Shown here: positions 1 to 8,775 of the stretch, one piece after another | Layout: the number at the start of each line of letters is the position of its first letter | How positions within the stretch are numbered: the stretch's first letter is position 1 | Source of the DNA: Nonomuraea candida | Lineage (GTDB): Bacteria > Actinomycetota > Actinomycetes > Streptosporangiales > Streptosporangiaceae | Direction of reading: 5' to 3' | Assembly: GCF_000725485.1 (NCBI RefSeq) | Contig: NZ_JOAG01000008.1 | Span: 62,001 to 126,000, forward strand | Length of the DNA stretch: 64,000 nt | Notes under the pieces: model-generated | What the model saw: only the letters and a program-made list of their open reading frames with translations | What the model was told of the DNA's origin: nothing | The model's database searches: none | Program-made: the position numbers and the translations under genes

Positions 1-1
1 C

Positions 2-520
2 GGCTGGATCCGGATGGAGTTCGTGGTGCCGGCCCGCGGGCTGATCGGCTTCCGCACCGAGTTCCTCACCGAGACGCGCGGCACCGGCCTGGTGCACCAC
101 GTGTTCGACTCCTACGAGCCGTGGTTCGGCGAGCTGCGCACCCGCAACAACGGCTCGCTGGTGGCCGACAGGTCGGGCCCGGTGACCGCGTTCGCCATGC
201 TCAACCTCCAGGAGCGCGGCGTCCTGTTCGTCTCGCCGGGCACCGAGGTCTACGAAGGCATGATCATCGGCGAGAACTCCCGGTCCGACGACATGGACGT
301 CAACATCACCAAGGAGAAGAAGCTCACCAACATGCGCTCCTCCACCAGCGAGGAGACGGAGAAGCTGATCCCGCCGCGCGTCCTGTCGCTGGAGCAGGCG
401 CTGGAGTTCATCCGCGAGGACGAATGCGTGGAGATCACTCCCGACGCCGTGCGCATCCGCAAGGTCGAGCTGAACGCCGCCACCCGTGGCCGCGCCGCCG
501 CCCGCGCCAAGCGGGGCTGA
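2..520 (+). CDS. typA: TypA/BipA ribosome-associated GTPase, C-terminal part
   Basis: Only the last 172 residues lie in the window; the reading frame is open to the left edge, so the gene starts upstream. The segment has the family signature [20 protein letters not shown] (residues 10-29 of the visible part), followed by the conserved C-terminal region ending in a basic Arg/Ala-rich tail. TypA/BipA is a translational GTPase that binds the 70S ribosome and helps 50S assembly and stress adaptation. The GTPase domain itself is outside the window. Identification is secure; nothing can be said about its promoter. Confidence 0.95.
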   Translation, partial: GWIRMEFVVPARGLIGFRTEFLTETRGTGLVHHVFDSYEPWFGELRTRNNGSLVADRSGPVTAFAMLNLQERGVLFVSPGTEVYEGMIIGENSRSDDMDVNITKEKKLTNMRSSTSEETEKLIPPRVLSLEQALEFIREDECVEITPDAVRIRKVELNAATRGRAAARAKRG

Positions 521-535
521 CAGAAGTTTCCCCGG

Positions 536-570
536 CCGCGTTTTGTTCGCTTTTTGCGAGCTTAACGCGG
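536..570 (+). terminator. stem-loop after typA
   Basis: Outer stem CCGCGTT/AACGCGG (536-542 with 564-570) and inner stem TCGC/GCGA around a TTTTT loop. It starts 16 nt after the typA stop. There is no U-tract, which is common for actinobacterial terminators, so the function is likely but not proven. Confidence 0.45.
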
Positions 571-732
571 CTTCCGGGTAAGTACGGGCAGTAAGCCTCC
601 CGGCCCGGCCACGTGCGATTGATGAACTCTCCCGTGTCACGTCGTAAAGAAAAGTTGTCATGGGAAGAGCTGTAATCACACCGTGACCCCACGAGATAGA
701 ACAATCCCGCATGCCGGAGAATCATCCAAATT

Positions 733-3267
733 GTGGGAAAGCTCCGGATGGCAATCGCGTTCGGGCTGGCGCTGGTGTCGTTGGGGGCGATCGTTTGGTG
801 CACCATTGCGGCCAGACCGGTAGCAGGGCCCGCGCCGCCCAAGGGCACCGCGGCGCCCAACCCGTGGGTGGCGGCCGCCACGCGCGCCGACCCCGACGTG
901 CGCTGGGCCCGCAAGGCCACCACCGAGGTGACGGTCACCAGGGCCGAGGAGCGCGACCTGGAGGCCGTCCCTGAAGGACGGCTCGACCCCCGGCAGCGCC
1001 AGGTCAAGGTGACCATCATCCACCGGCTGCAGCTCGCGCCCAAGGACCCGCTGCTGGAGGCGCTGCGCCAGGGCGGCGGCTTCCCCGGCACCCTGCAGCA
1101 GGTCACCGACGCCGCCTTCGGCCCGCTCAAGGTGGACGGCCCCGGGCTGGCGCCCACCACGCGCCTGGCGCCGGTGCTCACCTCCAGCAGCGAGCACACC
1201 ACGGCCCAGTTCACCGTGACGATCCTGCGGCAGCTGCGCATGGACGCGCTGCTGAAGCTGGGCTTCGAGGAGCCCAACGCCTTCCCCCTGATCGTGACCG
1301 GCCGCGCCGTCACCGTGCTGCCCGGCGAGTGGACGGTACTGCGCCTGGAAGGCATCACGCCGGAGCTGGAGCAGGAGGACCGGCTGGCGTTCACCGTCGG
1401 CGCCTACCCGGTGAGCATGACGCTGGCCCCGGACTCGTACGGGTTCGCCGACGTCGTGGTGGCCGACGACTTCTCCTGGGCCACCGCGCTCGGCGTGCTC
1501 ACCGCGATCGTGCTGCTCGCCTTCCTGCTGCGCTCGCTGGGCCAGGGCTGGTGGGCGCGGCTGGCCAACAGGGAGCTGTTCATCGGGCTGATGCTGGCCG
1601 CGCCCGCGCTGCTGATCCCGCTGTTCGCCGAGGACTGGTCGGCGGTGGCGTACGTGATCCTCTTCGTCGCCGTCCCCCTCCTCGCGCTGCGGCACGCCGG
1701 CCGGGTGCTGCCCACCAGCCCGCCGTGGAACAGCCGTGACCTGCTGATCGTGACCGGGGCCGGCGTGCTGATCGGGCTCGGCATGCTCATCTGGTCGTGG
1801 CTGCACGGGCAGCTCTCCGGCTCGGCCCTGATGGCCGGCGGCGCGGTGGCGGCCGTGGCGGCGGCCGGCTCGGCGGTGGCGTTCAGCGTGGACCTGGGCG
1901 TGCGGCCGGTGGTCGTGCGGCTGGTGGTCCTGTCGGCCGAGGCGGCGATCGGGCTGCTGGCGCTGGCGCTGTGGCTGCGGGCGCTGCTGAGCGGGGTGTA
2001 CCCGCCCGACAGCATCCGGCTGGTCCTCGCGCTGAGCTGGGCGCTGATCCCGATCGCCGCGATGGCCGTGGCGACCAAGCAGTGGAGCCGCCAGGCCGTC
2101 GTGGGCGCCGTGCTGATCAGCCTGCTCGTGCAGGGCTGGCCGACCGAGTGGCTGGACTCGGGCTCGTGGAGCCTGGCCGTGTCGCAGCCCGAGCCGATGA
2201 TCGGCAGCCTCACCCTCACGCCGATCGTGCGAGGCGTGCTGGGGCTGCTGCTGCTCGGGTTCGTGATGCTGGTGCTGCGGCTGCGGCGGCTCGGCGGGCA
2301 GGTGGCCGCGATCGACAGCCCCGTCGTGGAGTCCACCATGATCGCCGTGCTGATGGTGCTCTACATCACGCCCGGCGGCAGCACCACGCTGGCCGACATC
2401 GACGTGCCGCTGCCCCTGCTCGCCATCACCTCGCTGGTGGCCTGGGGCACCGCCCGCTGGCTGCTCACCGGGCCGCGCATGGCGCTGCCCGAGCCGGCCA
2501 ACCAGGAGGAGCACCGGCAGCTCGTCCGGGCCGCCCTGCACAAGCGGCTGCTGCTGGTCTCCGAACAGGAGCTCTACCGCCTCGGGCAGGCCAGGATCGG
2601 CGCGGGCGACATGTCGATGGCCGACTTCGACCAGCAGCGCAACACGCTGGAGGCGGCGCTGAACCGGCACGGGAGGCATCCGGAGACCGCGTTCGCCACC
2701 ACGGCCGGCTGCACGCCCTGGCACAACGGCGTGCACGCCTTCACCGTCAGCCTGCTGCTGAGCCTGCCCTTCGCCCTCGTGTACGGCTGGCCGGAGGGCG
2801 TGGACCTGACCAGCTTCGTCTTCGACGGCCGCTATCTGATCACGCTGCCCGCCTTCGGGTTCCTGTTCGGCTACTTCTACCCGCGCATCCGCGGCACCCA
2901 GCCCATGACCAAGGCCCTGCACCTGACGGCCGCGGCGCTGCTGACCGAGCTGTCGGGCTACCTGTCCACCCTCGCCGAACCGGACATCGGAGCCCTCGAC
3001 AAGACGCAGGTGGTGGCCATCGTGGTCGGGCAGGTGATGATGGTGTGCATCGGGCTCGGGTTGTTCTGGGAGTGGCGGATGATGCACCTGGCCGGCGAGC
3101 CGTGGGCGCGGGTGCGCAACCTGCGCAGCATCCGGAGCCTGGCGGCGCCGACGCTGGCGCTGCTGCTGGCCGCGGGCACCACGGCGGCCTCCTCGGCGGC
3201 TGGACAGACGGTGGACCGCATCCTGAAGGGCGACCAGATCGTGGTCACCTCCACCACACCCCGCTGA
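733..3267 (+). CDS. large multi-pass membrane protein of unknown function
   Basis: 844 residues from a GTG start; an in-frame ATG at 748 is an alternative, but the GTG form keeps a basic residue before the first hydrophobic segment (about 7-26), as a signal anchor would have. Residues ~30-240 form a soluble, probably extracytoplasmic domain. About ten hydrophobic segments follow between ~245 and 590, then a soluble segment (~592-685) rich in charged residues, then two or three more membrane segments and a short tail. I recognise no enzyme or transporter motif. It stands alone between typA and a convergent gene. Coding is well supported by length and by membrane-protein composition; function is unknown. 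Confidence 0.75.
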   Translation: MGKLRMAIAFGLALVSLGAIVWCTIAARPVAGPAPPKGTAAPNPWVAAATRADPDVRWARKATTEVTVTRAEERDLEAVPEGRLDPRQRQVKVTIIHRLQLAPKDPLLEALRQGGGFPGTLQQVTDAAFGPLKVDGPGLAPTTRLAPVLTSSSEHTTAQFTVTILRQLRMDALLKLGFEEPNAFPLIVTGRAVTVLPGEWTVLRLEGITPELEQEDRLAFTVGAYPVSMTLAPDSYGFADVVVADDFSWATALGVLTAIVLLAFLLRSLGQGWWARLANRELFIGLMLAAPALLIPLFAEDWSAVAYVILFVAVPLLALRHAGRVLPTSPPWNSRDLLIVTGAGVLIGLGMLIWSWLHGQLSGSALMAGGAVAAVAAAGSAVAFSVDLGVRPVVVRLVVLSAEAAIGLLALALWLRALLSGVYPPDSIRLVLALSWALIPIAAMAVATKQWSRQAVVGAVLISLLVQGWPTEWLDSGSWSLAVSQPEPMIGSLTLTPIVRGVLGLLLLGFVMLVLRLRRLGGQVAAIDSPVVESTMIAVLMVLYITPGGSTTLADIDVPLPLLAITSLVAWGTARWLLTGPRMALPEPANQEEHRQLVRAALHKRLLLVSEQELYRLGQARIGAGDMSMADFDQQRNTLEAALNRHGRHPETAFATTAGCTPWHNGVHAFTVSLLLSLPFALVYGWPEGVDLTSFVFDGRYLITLPAFGFLFGYFYPRIRGTQPMTKALHLTAAALLTELSGYLSTLAEPDIGALDKTQVVAIVVGQVMMVCIGLGLFWEWRMMHLAGEPWARVRNLRSIRSLAAPTLALLLAAGTTAASSAAGQTVDRILKGDQIVVTSTTPR

Positions 3268-3299
3268 CCCGCCGCCGGGCACGCCTCACGTCACGGCCC

Positions 3300-3403
3300 C
3301 GACCAGGCAGCCCGACCAGGCGGTCCGGCCGGGCAGCCCGACCAGGCAGCCCGGCCAGGCGGTCCGATCAGGCGGTCCGATCAGGCGGTCCGGCCGGGCG
3401 GCC
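3300..3403. repeat. 13-bp tandem repeat, 8 units
   Basis: Eight contiguous 13-bp units follow CGRYCRGGCRGYC (for example CGACCAGGCAGCC, CGATCAGGCGGTC). They fill the gap between two convergent genes and end 4 nt before the stop codon of the minus-strand gene. The period is not a multiple of 3. Confidence 0.9.
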
Positions 3404-3407
3404 CAGC

Positions 3408-4058
3408 TCAGCGGCGGGGCAGCTCGCTCCCGCGCACGTGCTCGCACAGCCACGCCACCAGCGGCCCGAACGCCCGCCACGCGCGCTCCACCCGCCCGCG
3501 CACCTCCGGCGTGTGCACCCACTCCTGCGGCTCGAAGCGCACCCCGGCGAACAACGACTTGTGCCGCAGCAGCCCGATGCGCGGATGGCCCTCGTCGAAC
3601 CCCCGGGGCCGCGTCTTGAGCCGCTCGCCCATCAGCTCGTAGCCCGCGGCCGTCAGCTCCTGCGCGATCGCCTCCAGCGGCTTGCCCGACAGGTCCTCGT
3701 CGACCGCGGCGCGGTAGCGGGCCACCTGGTCGGAGGCGGTGGAGTAGACGCCGCCCGCCACGAACAGCCCCTCCGCACCGATCTCGACGTAGAGCCCGAT
3801 GCCCTGCATGGCCTCCACGAACGCGCCCTGGTGCGTCTTGTAGGGCGTCTTGTCCTTGGAGAAGCGCATGTCGCGGTAGGGCCGGAAGAGGTGGGCCTGC
3901 CCGAACTCCGCCGCCAGCTCGTCGGTGAGCGCGAGCATGGGCGCGCGCACGGCCTCCTCGTAGAGCGCTTTGTGCCGGGTGAAGTAGGCCTTCGAGTTGT
4001 CCGCCTCCAGGCCCTCGTAGTAGAGGAACGCTTCGTCGGGGAAGCCGGTGAAACCCAT
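3408..4058 (-). CDS. DUF2461 (TIGR02453) family protein
   Basis: 216 residues with the family hallmarks: N-terminal GFTGFPDEAFLYYEGLEADN, the RFSKDKTPYKTHQGA segment near residue 66, and a GLYVEIGAEGLFVAGGVY stretch. Proteins of this family are widespread in bacteria and have no established reaction. The whole expected length is present. No clear ribosome-binding site precedes the ATG, so a leaderless start is possible. Its 3' end faces the membrane-protein gene across a 13-bp repeat array. Confidence 0.85.
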   Translation of the reverse strand: MGFTGFPDEAFLYYEGLEADNSKAYFTRHKALYEEAVRAPMLALTDELAAEFGQAHLFRPYRDMRFSKDKTPYKTHQGAFVEAMQGIGLYVEIGAEGLFVAGGVYSTASDQVARYRAAVDEDLSGKPLEAIAQELTAAGYELMGERLKTRPRGFDEGHPRIGLLRHKSLFAGVRFEPQEWVHTPEVRGRVERAWRAFGPLVAWLCEHVRGSELPRR

Positions 4059-4101
4059 GCGTACAAGAGTGCCATGCCCCGCCGACAGTCTTTCCTCCTG
4101 G

Positions 4102-4896
4102 TCACCGCGCGGTGTACGTGCGGCCGGGCGCCGGGGTCCGGCCGTACAGCTCCGACACCGTGACGAACGTGTAGCCCTTCTTGCCGAGCGTGTCGAGCAC
4201 CGCCGGCATCGCGTCCACCGTGCTGCGGTGGATGTCGTGCAGCAGCACGATCGAGCCGGGCTCGGCCCGGCCGGCCCGCTTGGCCACGGTGGCGGCGACC
4301 CGGTCGCGCCAGTCGAGGGTGTCGAGGCTCCACAGGATCTGGGCCAGGCCCTCGCGCCGCGTCTCGGCCTCGACCTGGTCGTCGGTCGACCCGTACGGCG
4401 GCCGCATCACCCGCATCCGCACCCCCGTCAGCTTCCACACGAGGTCGGCGGTGTGCCTGAGCTCCCGTTTCAGCGCCTCGGGCGGCAGCTCGGCCAGCGG
4501 CGGATGGCTCCACGAGTGGTTGCCGAGCTCATGCCCGTCCTCCACGATGCGCCGGACGACGCGCCCGCCCTTGTCGGCCGCCACCATCTGCCCGATGACG
4601 AAGAACGTGGCCCTGACATCGCGGCTGCGCAGCAGGTCGAGCAGCCGCCAGGTGTGCTCCCCCGGGCCGTCGTCGAAGGTCAGGGCCACGCACTTGAGGC
4701 GCGAGCAGTCGAACTTGCGGCTGCGCGGCCAGCCGTGCTGCATCGACAGCAGCCGTTTGGCCAGCACCACGGGGTCGACGGCGACGGGTCTGGGCGGGGC
4801 GACCGGCGCCCTGGACGGCTGCGGACGGCGCGGCACCGATTGTGTGACGCAACTGACCAGGGCGACAAGAGCCAGCGGCAAGGCCCATACGCGCAT
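4102..4896 (-). CDS. polysaccharide deacetylase lipoprotein (NodB domain)
   Basis: 264 residues. The N-terminus is a lipoprotein signal: hydrophobic core, then LVSC with the lipidated Cys at position 16. The NodB homology domain spans ~68-258: LTFDDGP (metal/catalytic Asp75-Asp76), HSWSH (His127 and His131, metal ligands), RPPYG near 165 and LLHDIH near 230. These are the five classical carbohydrate-esterase family 4 motifs. The enzyme should remove acetyl groups from peptidoglycan or another cell-wall glycan outside the membrane. The start is set by a GGGGGGAAGC ribosome site just upstream. The exact substrate cannot be read from sequence. Confidence 0.9.
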   Translation of the reverse strand: MRVWALPLALVALVSCVTQSVPRRPQPSRAPVAPPRPVAVDPVVLAKRLLSMQHGWPRSRKFDCSRLKCVALTFDDGPGEHTWRLLDLLRSRDVRATFFVIGQMVAADKGGRVVRRIVEDGHELGNHSWSHPPLAELPPEALKRELRHTADLVWKLTGVRMRVMRPPYGSTDDQVEAETRREGLAQILWSLDTLDWRDRVAATVAKRAGRAEPGSIVLLHDIHRSTVDAMPAVLDTLGKKGYTFVTVSELYGRTPAPGRTYTAR

Positions 4897-4926
4897 GCTT
4901 CCCCCCGAAGCGCCGCATGCGGGGGC

Positions 4927-5232
4927 CTACGGATATTCCTGGACCGGTGCCCCCCGCAGCTCCCTGGCCAGGTCGTCCCACCAGAGTGGGACATCCGCCT
5001 GCAATTCCTGGTAACGGCGCGCCACGCGCATGGCACATCCGACCGGATCCGTACCCAGATGCCGACGTTTCACCGGTCCTTCCTGCCACCGGTAAAACCC
5101 ATCCCTATAACGCACGACCAGCCCTATCCACACCGAGATGGTCTCGTCGTCGCCCATCTCGTACGCACTGGTGACGCCCAGACCGTGCAGCTCCGCGTGG
5201 AGTTTCTCCGTCGCCGCTCGGGCCTCACTCAC
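4927..5232 (-). CDS. small conserved actinomycete protein, unknown function
   Basis: 101 residues from the GTG at 5232, which has AGGGGG seven nt upstream; the frame is open further upstream but that extension is Arg-rich and lacks a ribosome site. The protein opens with an amphipathic helix, followed by a beta-rich part (EMGDDETISVWIGLVVRYRDG) and ends with two Trp residues and a helix. I do not recognise a family. It lies upstream of and on the same strand as the deacetylase (31-nt gap) and could be co-transcribed with it. Confidence 0.6.
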   Translation of the reverse strand: MSEARAATEKLHAELHGLGVTSAYEMGDDETISVWIGLVVRYRDGFYRWQEGPVKRRHLGTDPVGCAMRVARRYQELQADVPLWWDDLARELRGAPVQEYP

Positions 5233-5382
5233 ACGCCACCCCCTGCCGACGTTTCGTGATCCACGCGATGTTCGCCGGGCGCGGTCACCGCATACAAGGG
5301 ATGTACCCAACAACGGGCATCAGCCGTACAAGACATGGAGTAATCATGAAACTCCGCCGGGTGACGCGGGAGGTGTTCGCGG

Positions 5383-6021
5383 TTATTGGTCATCGGAGTC
5401 CCGGTGGTCGTGCGAGTCGTACGGGTAGGACGGGTCCTGGTGGTGGCGGGCCTCATGGGTCTGGCGGGGCTCGGCCACGACCATCACGAACCTGAGATCC
5501 CCTTCGCCCCGGTTCGCGTAGCGGTGGGGCCGGTCGGCGGTGAAGAGCACGGCATCATCTTTCCCGATCACGTGACCCTTGCCGTACACGGTCAGCGTCA
5601 GCTCGCCCTCCAGCACCGTGAGCATCTCGCGGGTGCCGGGCGGGTGGGCGTCGCCGTCGTGGTGCTCGCCGGGCGCCAGCCGCCAGTCCCACAGCTCCAG
5701 GATCATCGGCATGTCCGCGCCGACCAGCAGCCGCGCCTCGGTCGCGCCCTGGCGGAAGGCCACCACGTCCGACTTGTCCACCACTCGCACCATCGGCACG
5801 TCGGACACCTCGACCAGCCTGGCCACGGTGACGCCGAGCGCGGAGGCGATCCGGGTCAGCGTGGAGACGCTGGGGTTGGTCCGGCCCTGCTCCACCTGGA
5901 CCAGCATGCCCCTGCTCACCCCCGACCTGGCGGCCAGCGCGTCGAGGGTCAGCCCGCGGTGCGCGCGCTGGGCGCGCACGTTGTTCGCGATGGCCTGGGT
6001 GATCAGCTCCGGGTCCTCCAT
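5383..6021 (-). CDS. XRE-family regulator with cupin sensor domain
   Basis: 212 residues. Residues ~10-66 form a Cro/CI-type helix-turn-helix (LTLDALAARSGVSRGMLVQVEQGRTNPSV), and ~100-190 a cupin_2 barrel with the EH...H metal-binding pattern (APGEHHDGDAHPPGTREML). The C-terminal tail is His/Asp-rich. This architecture is typical of small-molecule-responsive repressors. It is divergent from the EamA-type exporter at 6140, so the exporter is the likely target. A perfect palindrome at 6070-6088 lies between them. No strong Shine-Dalgarno precedes the ATG. Confidence 0.9.
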   Translation of the reverse strand: MEDPELITQAIANNVRAQRAHRGLTLDALAARSGVSRGMLVQVEQGRTNPSVSTLTRIASALGVTVARLVEVSDVPMVRVVDKSDVVAFRQGATEARLLVGADMPMILELWDWRLAPGEHHDGDAHPPGTREMLTVLEGELTLTVYGKGHVIGKDDAVLFTADRPHRYANRGEGDLRFVMVVAEPRQTHEARHHQDPSYPYDSHDHRDSDDQ

Positions 6022-6069
6022 GGCAGTTCAGTGTAGTGAAAAGAGTTTGCACCACGTTGTACTCTTTGT

Positions 6070-6088
6070 GTTGCACTAATAGTGCAAC
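6070..6088. promoter_or_regulatory. palindromic operator candidate
   Basis: GTTGCACTAATAGTGCAAC is an 8-bp perfect inverted repeat with a 3-nt centre. A second inverted repeat, AAAGAGT/ACTCTTT (6040-6046 with 6061-6067), sits just upstream. Both lie in the 118-bp gap between the divergent XRE-cupin and EamA genes, so they are the obvious sites for autoregulation and exporter control. The regulator-site pairing is inferred. Confidence 0.6.
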
Positions 6089-6112
6089 AGAGTGAACTGG
6101 AGGGCTCCACAG

Positions 6113-6140
6113 TGACGGTGTTCCAATGACGGTGTTCCAA
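6113..6140 (+). repeat. 14-bp tandem duplication across a start codon
   Basis: TGACGGTGTTCCAA occurs twice in tandem (6113-6126, 6127-6140) and its first 8 nt occur again inside the EamA gene start. This creates three successive starts: GTG at 6112, ATG at 6126 and ATG at 6140. The first two each read a 5-codon ORF (Met-Thr-Val-Phe-Gln-stop) ending in an ATGA overlap with the next start. The only good ribosome site (GGAGGG at about 6100) serves the first. Confidence 0.85.
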
Positions 6141-6979
6141 TGACGGTGATCCTGGCGACGGCCTGCGCGATCGTCTACGGCACGGCCGACTTCTTCGGCG
6201 GCCTGGCCACGCGACGCTCGCAGGTGTTCTCCGTCGTCGTGCTCTCCCAGATCGCGGGCCTGGCGCTGGTGCTCGGCCTGCTGCCGCTGCTGCCCGGCGT
6301 CTACGGCGCCGAGGCGCTGTCGTGGGGGCTGGCCGCGGGCCTGTCCGGGGCCGCCGGCCTGGTGCTGTTCTACCGGTCGCTGGCCACGGGCGTCATGTCC
6401 GTGGTCGCGCCGGCGACCGCGGTCACCTCGGCCGCGCTGCCGGTGGCGTTCGGGCTGGCCACGGGCGAGCGGCCGCGCTTCTGGGCGCTGGTGGGGGTGG
6501 CGCTGGCGCTGGGCTCGGTGCTGCTCATCAGCCAGGACAAGCCGGGCGGCGGGCGCTCCTCGCTGTCGTCGGTGCTGACCGCGCTGGCCGCCGGGGCGGG
6601 CTTCGGCGGCTTCTACATCCTGCTCGCCATGGCCCCCGACGAGGCCGGCCTGTGGCCGCTGGTCGGCGCGCGGCTGTCGTCGGTGTCCGCGGTGGCGCTG
6701 CTGGCCCTGCTCGCCCGGCGCGCGCTGCGGCCGGGGCCCGCGTCGCTGCACATCATCGTGGCGGCCGGCGTGCTCGACATGGCGGCCAACGTGCTCTATC
6801 TTCTGGCCCAGCAGGACGGCCTGCTCAGCCTCGTCGCCGTGCTGGTCTCGCTCTATCCGGCCAGCACGCTGCTGCTGGCCAACCGGGTGCTCGGGGAGCG
6901 CCTGCGGGGCGTGCAGGTGGCCGGCGTGGCCTGCGCGCTCGTCGCGGTGGCGCTCATAGCCGTTGCGCAGCACCTCTAG
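6140..6979 (+). CDS. EamA/DMT-family exporter
   Basis: 279 residues with about ten hydrophobic segments in two homologous halves, each ending in the EamA-type pattern (for example LYPASTLLLANRVLGERLRGVQVAG at the C-terminus). Such inner-membrane carriers export amino acids or other metabolites; the substrate is unknown. The ATG at 6140 is the in-frame start, but it lies 35 nt from the ribosome site because of a tandem duplication, so it may be translated by reinitiation after two 5-codon ORFs. Divergent from the XRE-cupin regulator. Confidence 0.9.
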   Translation: MTVILATACAIVYGTADFFGGLATRRSQVFSVVVLSQIAGLALVLGLLPLLPGVYGAEALSWGLAAGLSGAAGLVLFYRSLATGVMSVVAPATAVTSAALPVAFGLATGERPRFWALVGVALALGSVLLISQDKPGGGRSSLSSVLTALAAGAGFGGFYILLAMAPDEAGLWPLVGARLSSVSAVALLALLARRALRPGPASLHIIVAAGVLDMAANVLYLLAQQDGLLSLVAVLVSLYPASTLLLANRVLGERLRGVQVAGVACALVAVALIAVAQHL

Positions 6980-6998
6980 CGCTTGCTACGTTTCGCCC

Positions 6999-7949
6999 GT
7001 GCGCCCTGGTGGCTCGTTGAAGCACGTCGCGGTGCCGTACGACTCTGAGGAGTCCTTTCTGGAGCTGGCCGTGCCGCGCGTGCGCTCCGCGCTGGACGAG
7101 GGCAGGCGCGTGCTGGTGATCACCTCCCAGGACCGGCTGGACAGGCTGGCCGATCGCCTGGGGCGCGACTGCGGGCGCGTCGACTTCCGCTCCCCCGACT
7201 CCTGGTACGACCACCCCTACCGGATGCTGGCCGCCTACCACGAGTACACCCGCGGCCGCCGCACCCTGGTGATCGGCGAGGCCGACTGGGCCGGCCGGAG
7301 CGCGCGCGAGATCAGGGAGCTGATCCGCTGCGATTCCGTGCTCAACGCCGCCCTGCGCGCCGCGGCCGCGACCATGCTGTGCTGCTACGACGTGCGCAAC
7401 GTCCCCAAGAGCGTGCTCGACTACGGCCCGGTCAACCATCCCGTGCTGCTCGGCGCGGACGGCGAGGTGACCAGCGGCCGGTTCGTCGAGCCCCACGAGC
7501 TGGTGCTGAACGGCGACCGCGCCCCGCTGCCCGAGCCCGGCCCCGGCGCCGAGACCATCCGCTTCACCGGCAGGGAGCTCAAACGGCTGCGCCAGACCGT
7601 CGGCGACTACGCCAGGGCCGCCGGCATGGACCGCAACCTCATCACCTCGCTGGTGATCAGCGTCTCCGAGATCGCCGCCAACAGCGTCGAGCACGGCGCC
7701 GGCCACGGCACGATCACCATGTGGGTCGAGAACGGCGAGCTGGTCTGCGAGATCGCCGACCCCGGGGGCGCCCTCGACGACCCCTTGCCCGGCTACATAC
7801 CACCAGAGCCCGAATCCCCTAGGGGATACGGGCTCTGGATCAGCAGGCAGTTGTGCGATCTGGTGGATTTACGCGGGGAAGACGGGCTGCTGCGGGTCCG
7901 CCTTCATCTCAGGATGAGATCGCCGGAGCACCGGTCGCCGGGGCACTAG
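6999..7949 (+). CDS. MEDS-domain HATPase regulator (RsbA/anti-sigma type)
   Basis: 316 residues from GTG 6999 (a TTG at 7017 with GGTGG upstream is an alternative). Residues ~8-165 match the MEDS sensory domain found in DcmR and actinobacterial regulators. Residues ~180-310 form a GHKL/HATPase domain with N-box [10 protein letters not shown]1 region CEIADPG and G2 region RGYGLWI, as in RsbW-like serine kinases. No histidine-kinase dimerisation domain is present. The usual inference is an anti-sigma or anti-anti-sigma partner switch. Its stop codon overlaps the stop of the SigR-like gene on the other strand. Confidence 0.85.
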   Translation: MRPGGSLKHVAVPYDSEESFLELAVPRVRSALDEGRRVLVITSQDRLDRLADRLGRDCGRVDFRSPDSWYDHPYRMLAAYHEYTRGRRTLVIGEADWAGRSAREIRELIRCDSVLNAALRAAAATMLCCYDVRNVPKSVLDYGPVNHPVLLGADGEVTSGRFVEPHELVLNGDRAPLPEPGPGAETIRFTGRELKRLRQTVGDYARAAGMDRNLITSLVISVSEIAANSVEHGAGHGTITMWVENGELVCEIADPGGALDDPLPGYIPPEPESPRGYGLWISRQLCDLVDLRGEDGLLRVRLHLRMRSPEHRSPGH

Positions 7950-8539
7950 GCGGCGCGCTGGGCCGGCAGGCGCACGGCGCCCTCTTCGCGCGCGTACTCC
8001 TCCAGCATCCCCCGGAGCTGGCGGCGGCCACGGTGCAGCCGCGACATCACGGTGCCGATGGGCGTGCCCATGCGCTCGGCGATCTCCTTGTACGCGAACC
8101 CTTCGACGTCGGCCAGGTAGACCGCCACGCGGAAGTCCTCGGGCAGGGAGCGCAGGGCGTTCATCACGACGCTGTCGGGCAGGCGGTCGAGCGCCTCGGT
8201 CTCGGCCGAGCGCAGGCCCGTCGAGCTGTGCGACTCTGCCGCGTGCAGCTGCCAGTCCTCGATGTCCTCGGCGGCGGACAACTTCGGCGAGCGCTGTTTC
8301 TTCCGATAGTCGTTGATGAAGTTGTTGGTGAGGATCCGGTGCAGCCAGGCCTTGAGGTTGGTGCCCTCACGGAACTGGTGGTAGGACGTGTACGCCTTGG
8401 CCACCGTCTCCTGCACCAGGTCCTCCGCGTCGGCGGTGTTACGGGTCAGGCGCATGGCGGAGGCGAAAAGCTGCGACGTCACGGGCACGACATCGCGCTC
8501 GAACCAATCCTGACGCTGCTCATCGGTCATAGTGATCAA
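7946..8539 (-). CDS. sigR: SigR/SigH-type ECF sigma factor
   Basis: Sigma2 region ([20 protein letters not shown], then [20 protein letters not shown]) and sigma4 region ([20 protein letters not shown] then [20 protein letters not shown]) match the thiol-stress sigma factor group of SigR (Streptomyces) and SigH (Mycobacterium). In those organisms the factor directs the disulfide-stress regulon and is held by the redox-sensing zinc protein RsrA/RshA. I chose TTG 8539 because AAGGGGG lies 9 nt upstream; ATG 8530 is close, and the frame stays open to 8707, so a longer form (as in SigR') is possible. No rsrA-like gene follows; the 3' end abuts the convergent MEDS/HATPase gene. Confidence 0.88.
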   Translation of the reverse strand: MITMTDEQRQDWFERDVVPVTSQLFASAMRLTRNTADAEDLVQETVAKAYTSYHQFREGTNLKAWLHRILTNNFINDYRKKQRSPKLSAAEDIEDWQLHAAESHSSTGLRSAETEALDRLPDSVVMNALRSLPEDFRVAVYLADVEGFAYKEIAERMGTPIGTVMSRLHRGRRQLRGMLEEYAREEGAVRLPAQRAA

Positions 8540-8775
8540 TTTTTCATTCCCCCTTGCGCTATCCCCCGATTCGGCACAAGCCGCCTGACAGCGGTTCCAT
8601 TCTCGCAAGCCCCGCCTAAGGGGCGCGTTAGAGGGTTCCGTCTTGGTCAGAAGGGGTTGATCGTCCATCTGCTCGCGGCGTGCGTGGTCACGTCCACGGC
8701 CGGACAAGTCTCATTATCATAACACTACCCACCCAATTCTGTAGGAATAGTGGCGAGAGTCACATGGGATAGCGT

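Noticed and set aside
521..732. Possible riboswitch upstream of the large membrane protein
   Set aside because: Apart from the stem-loop after typA I see no recognisable riboswitch core.
676..3282. 868-codon minus-strand open frame
   Set aside because: Antisense shadow of the large membrane-protein gene; the plus frame has the hydrophobic-segment pattern of a real membrane protein.
8540..8775. SigR-type autoregulatory promoter upstream of sigR
   Set aside because: I searched both strands for GGAAT with GTT 18 nt downstream; GGAAT occurs near 8744 on the plus strand, but no GTT is at the right distance.
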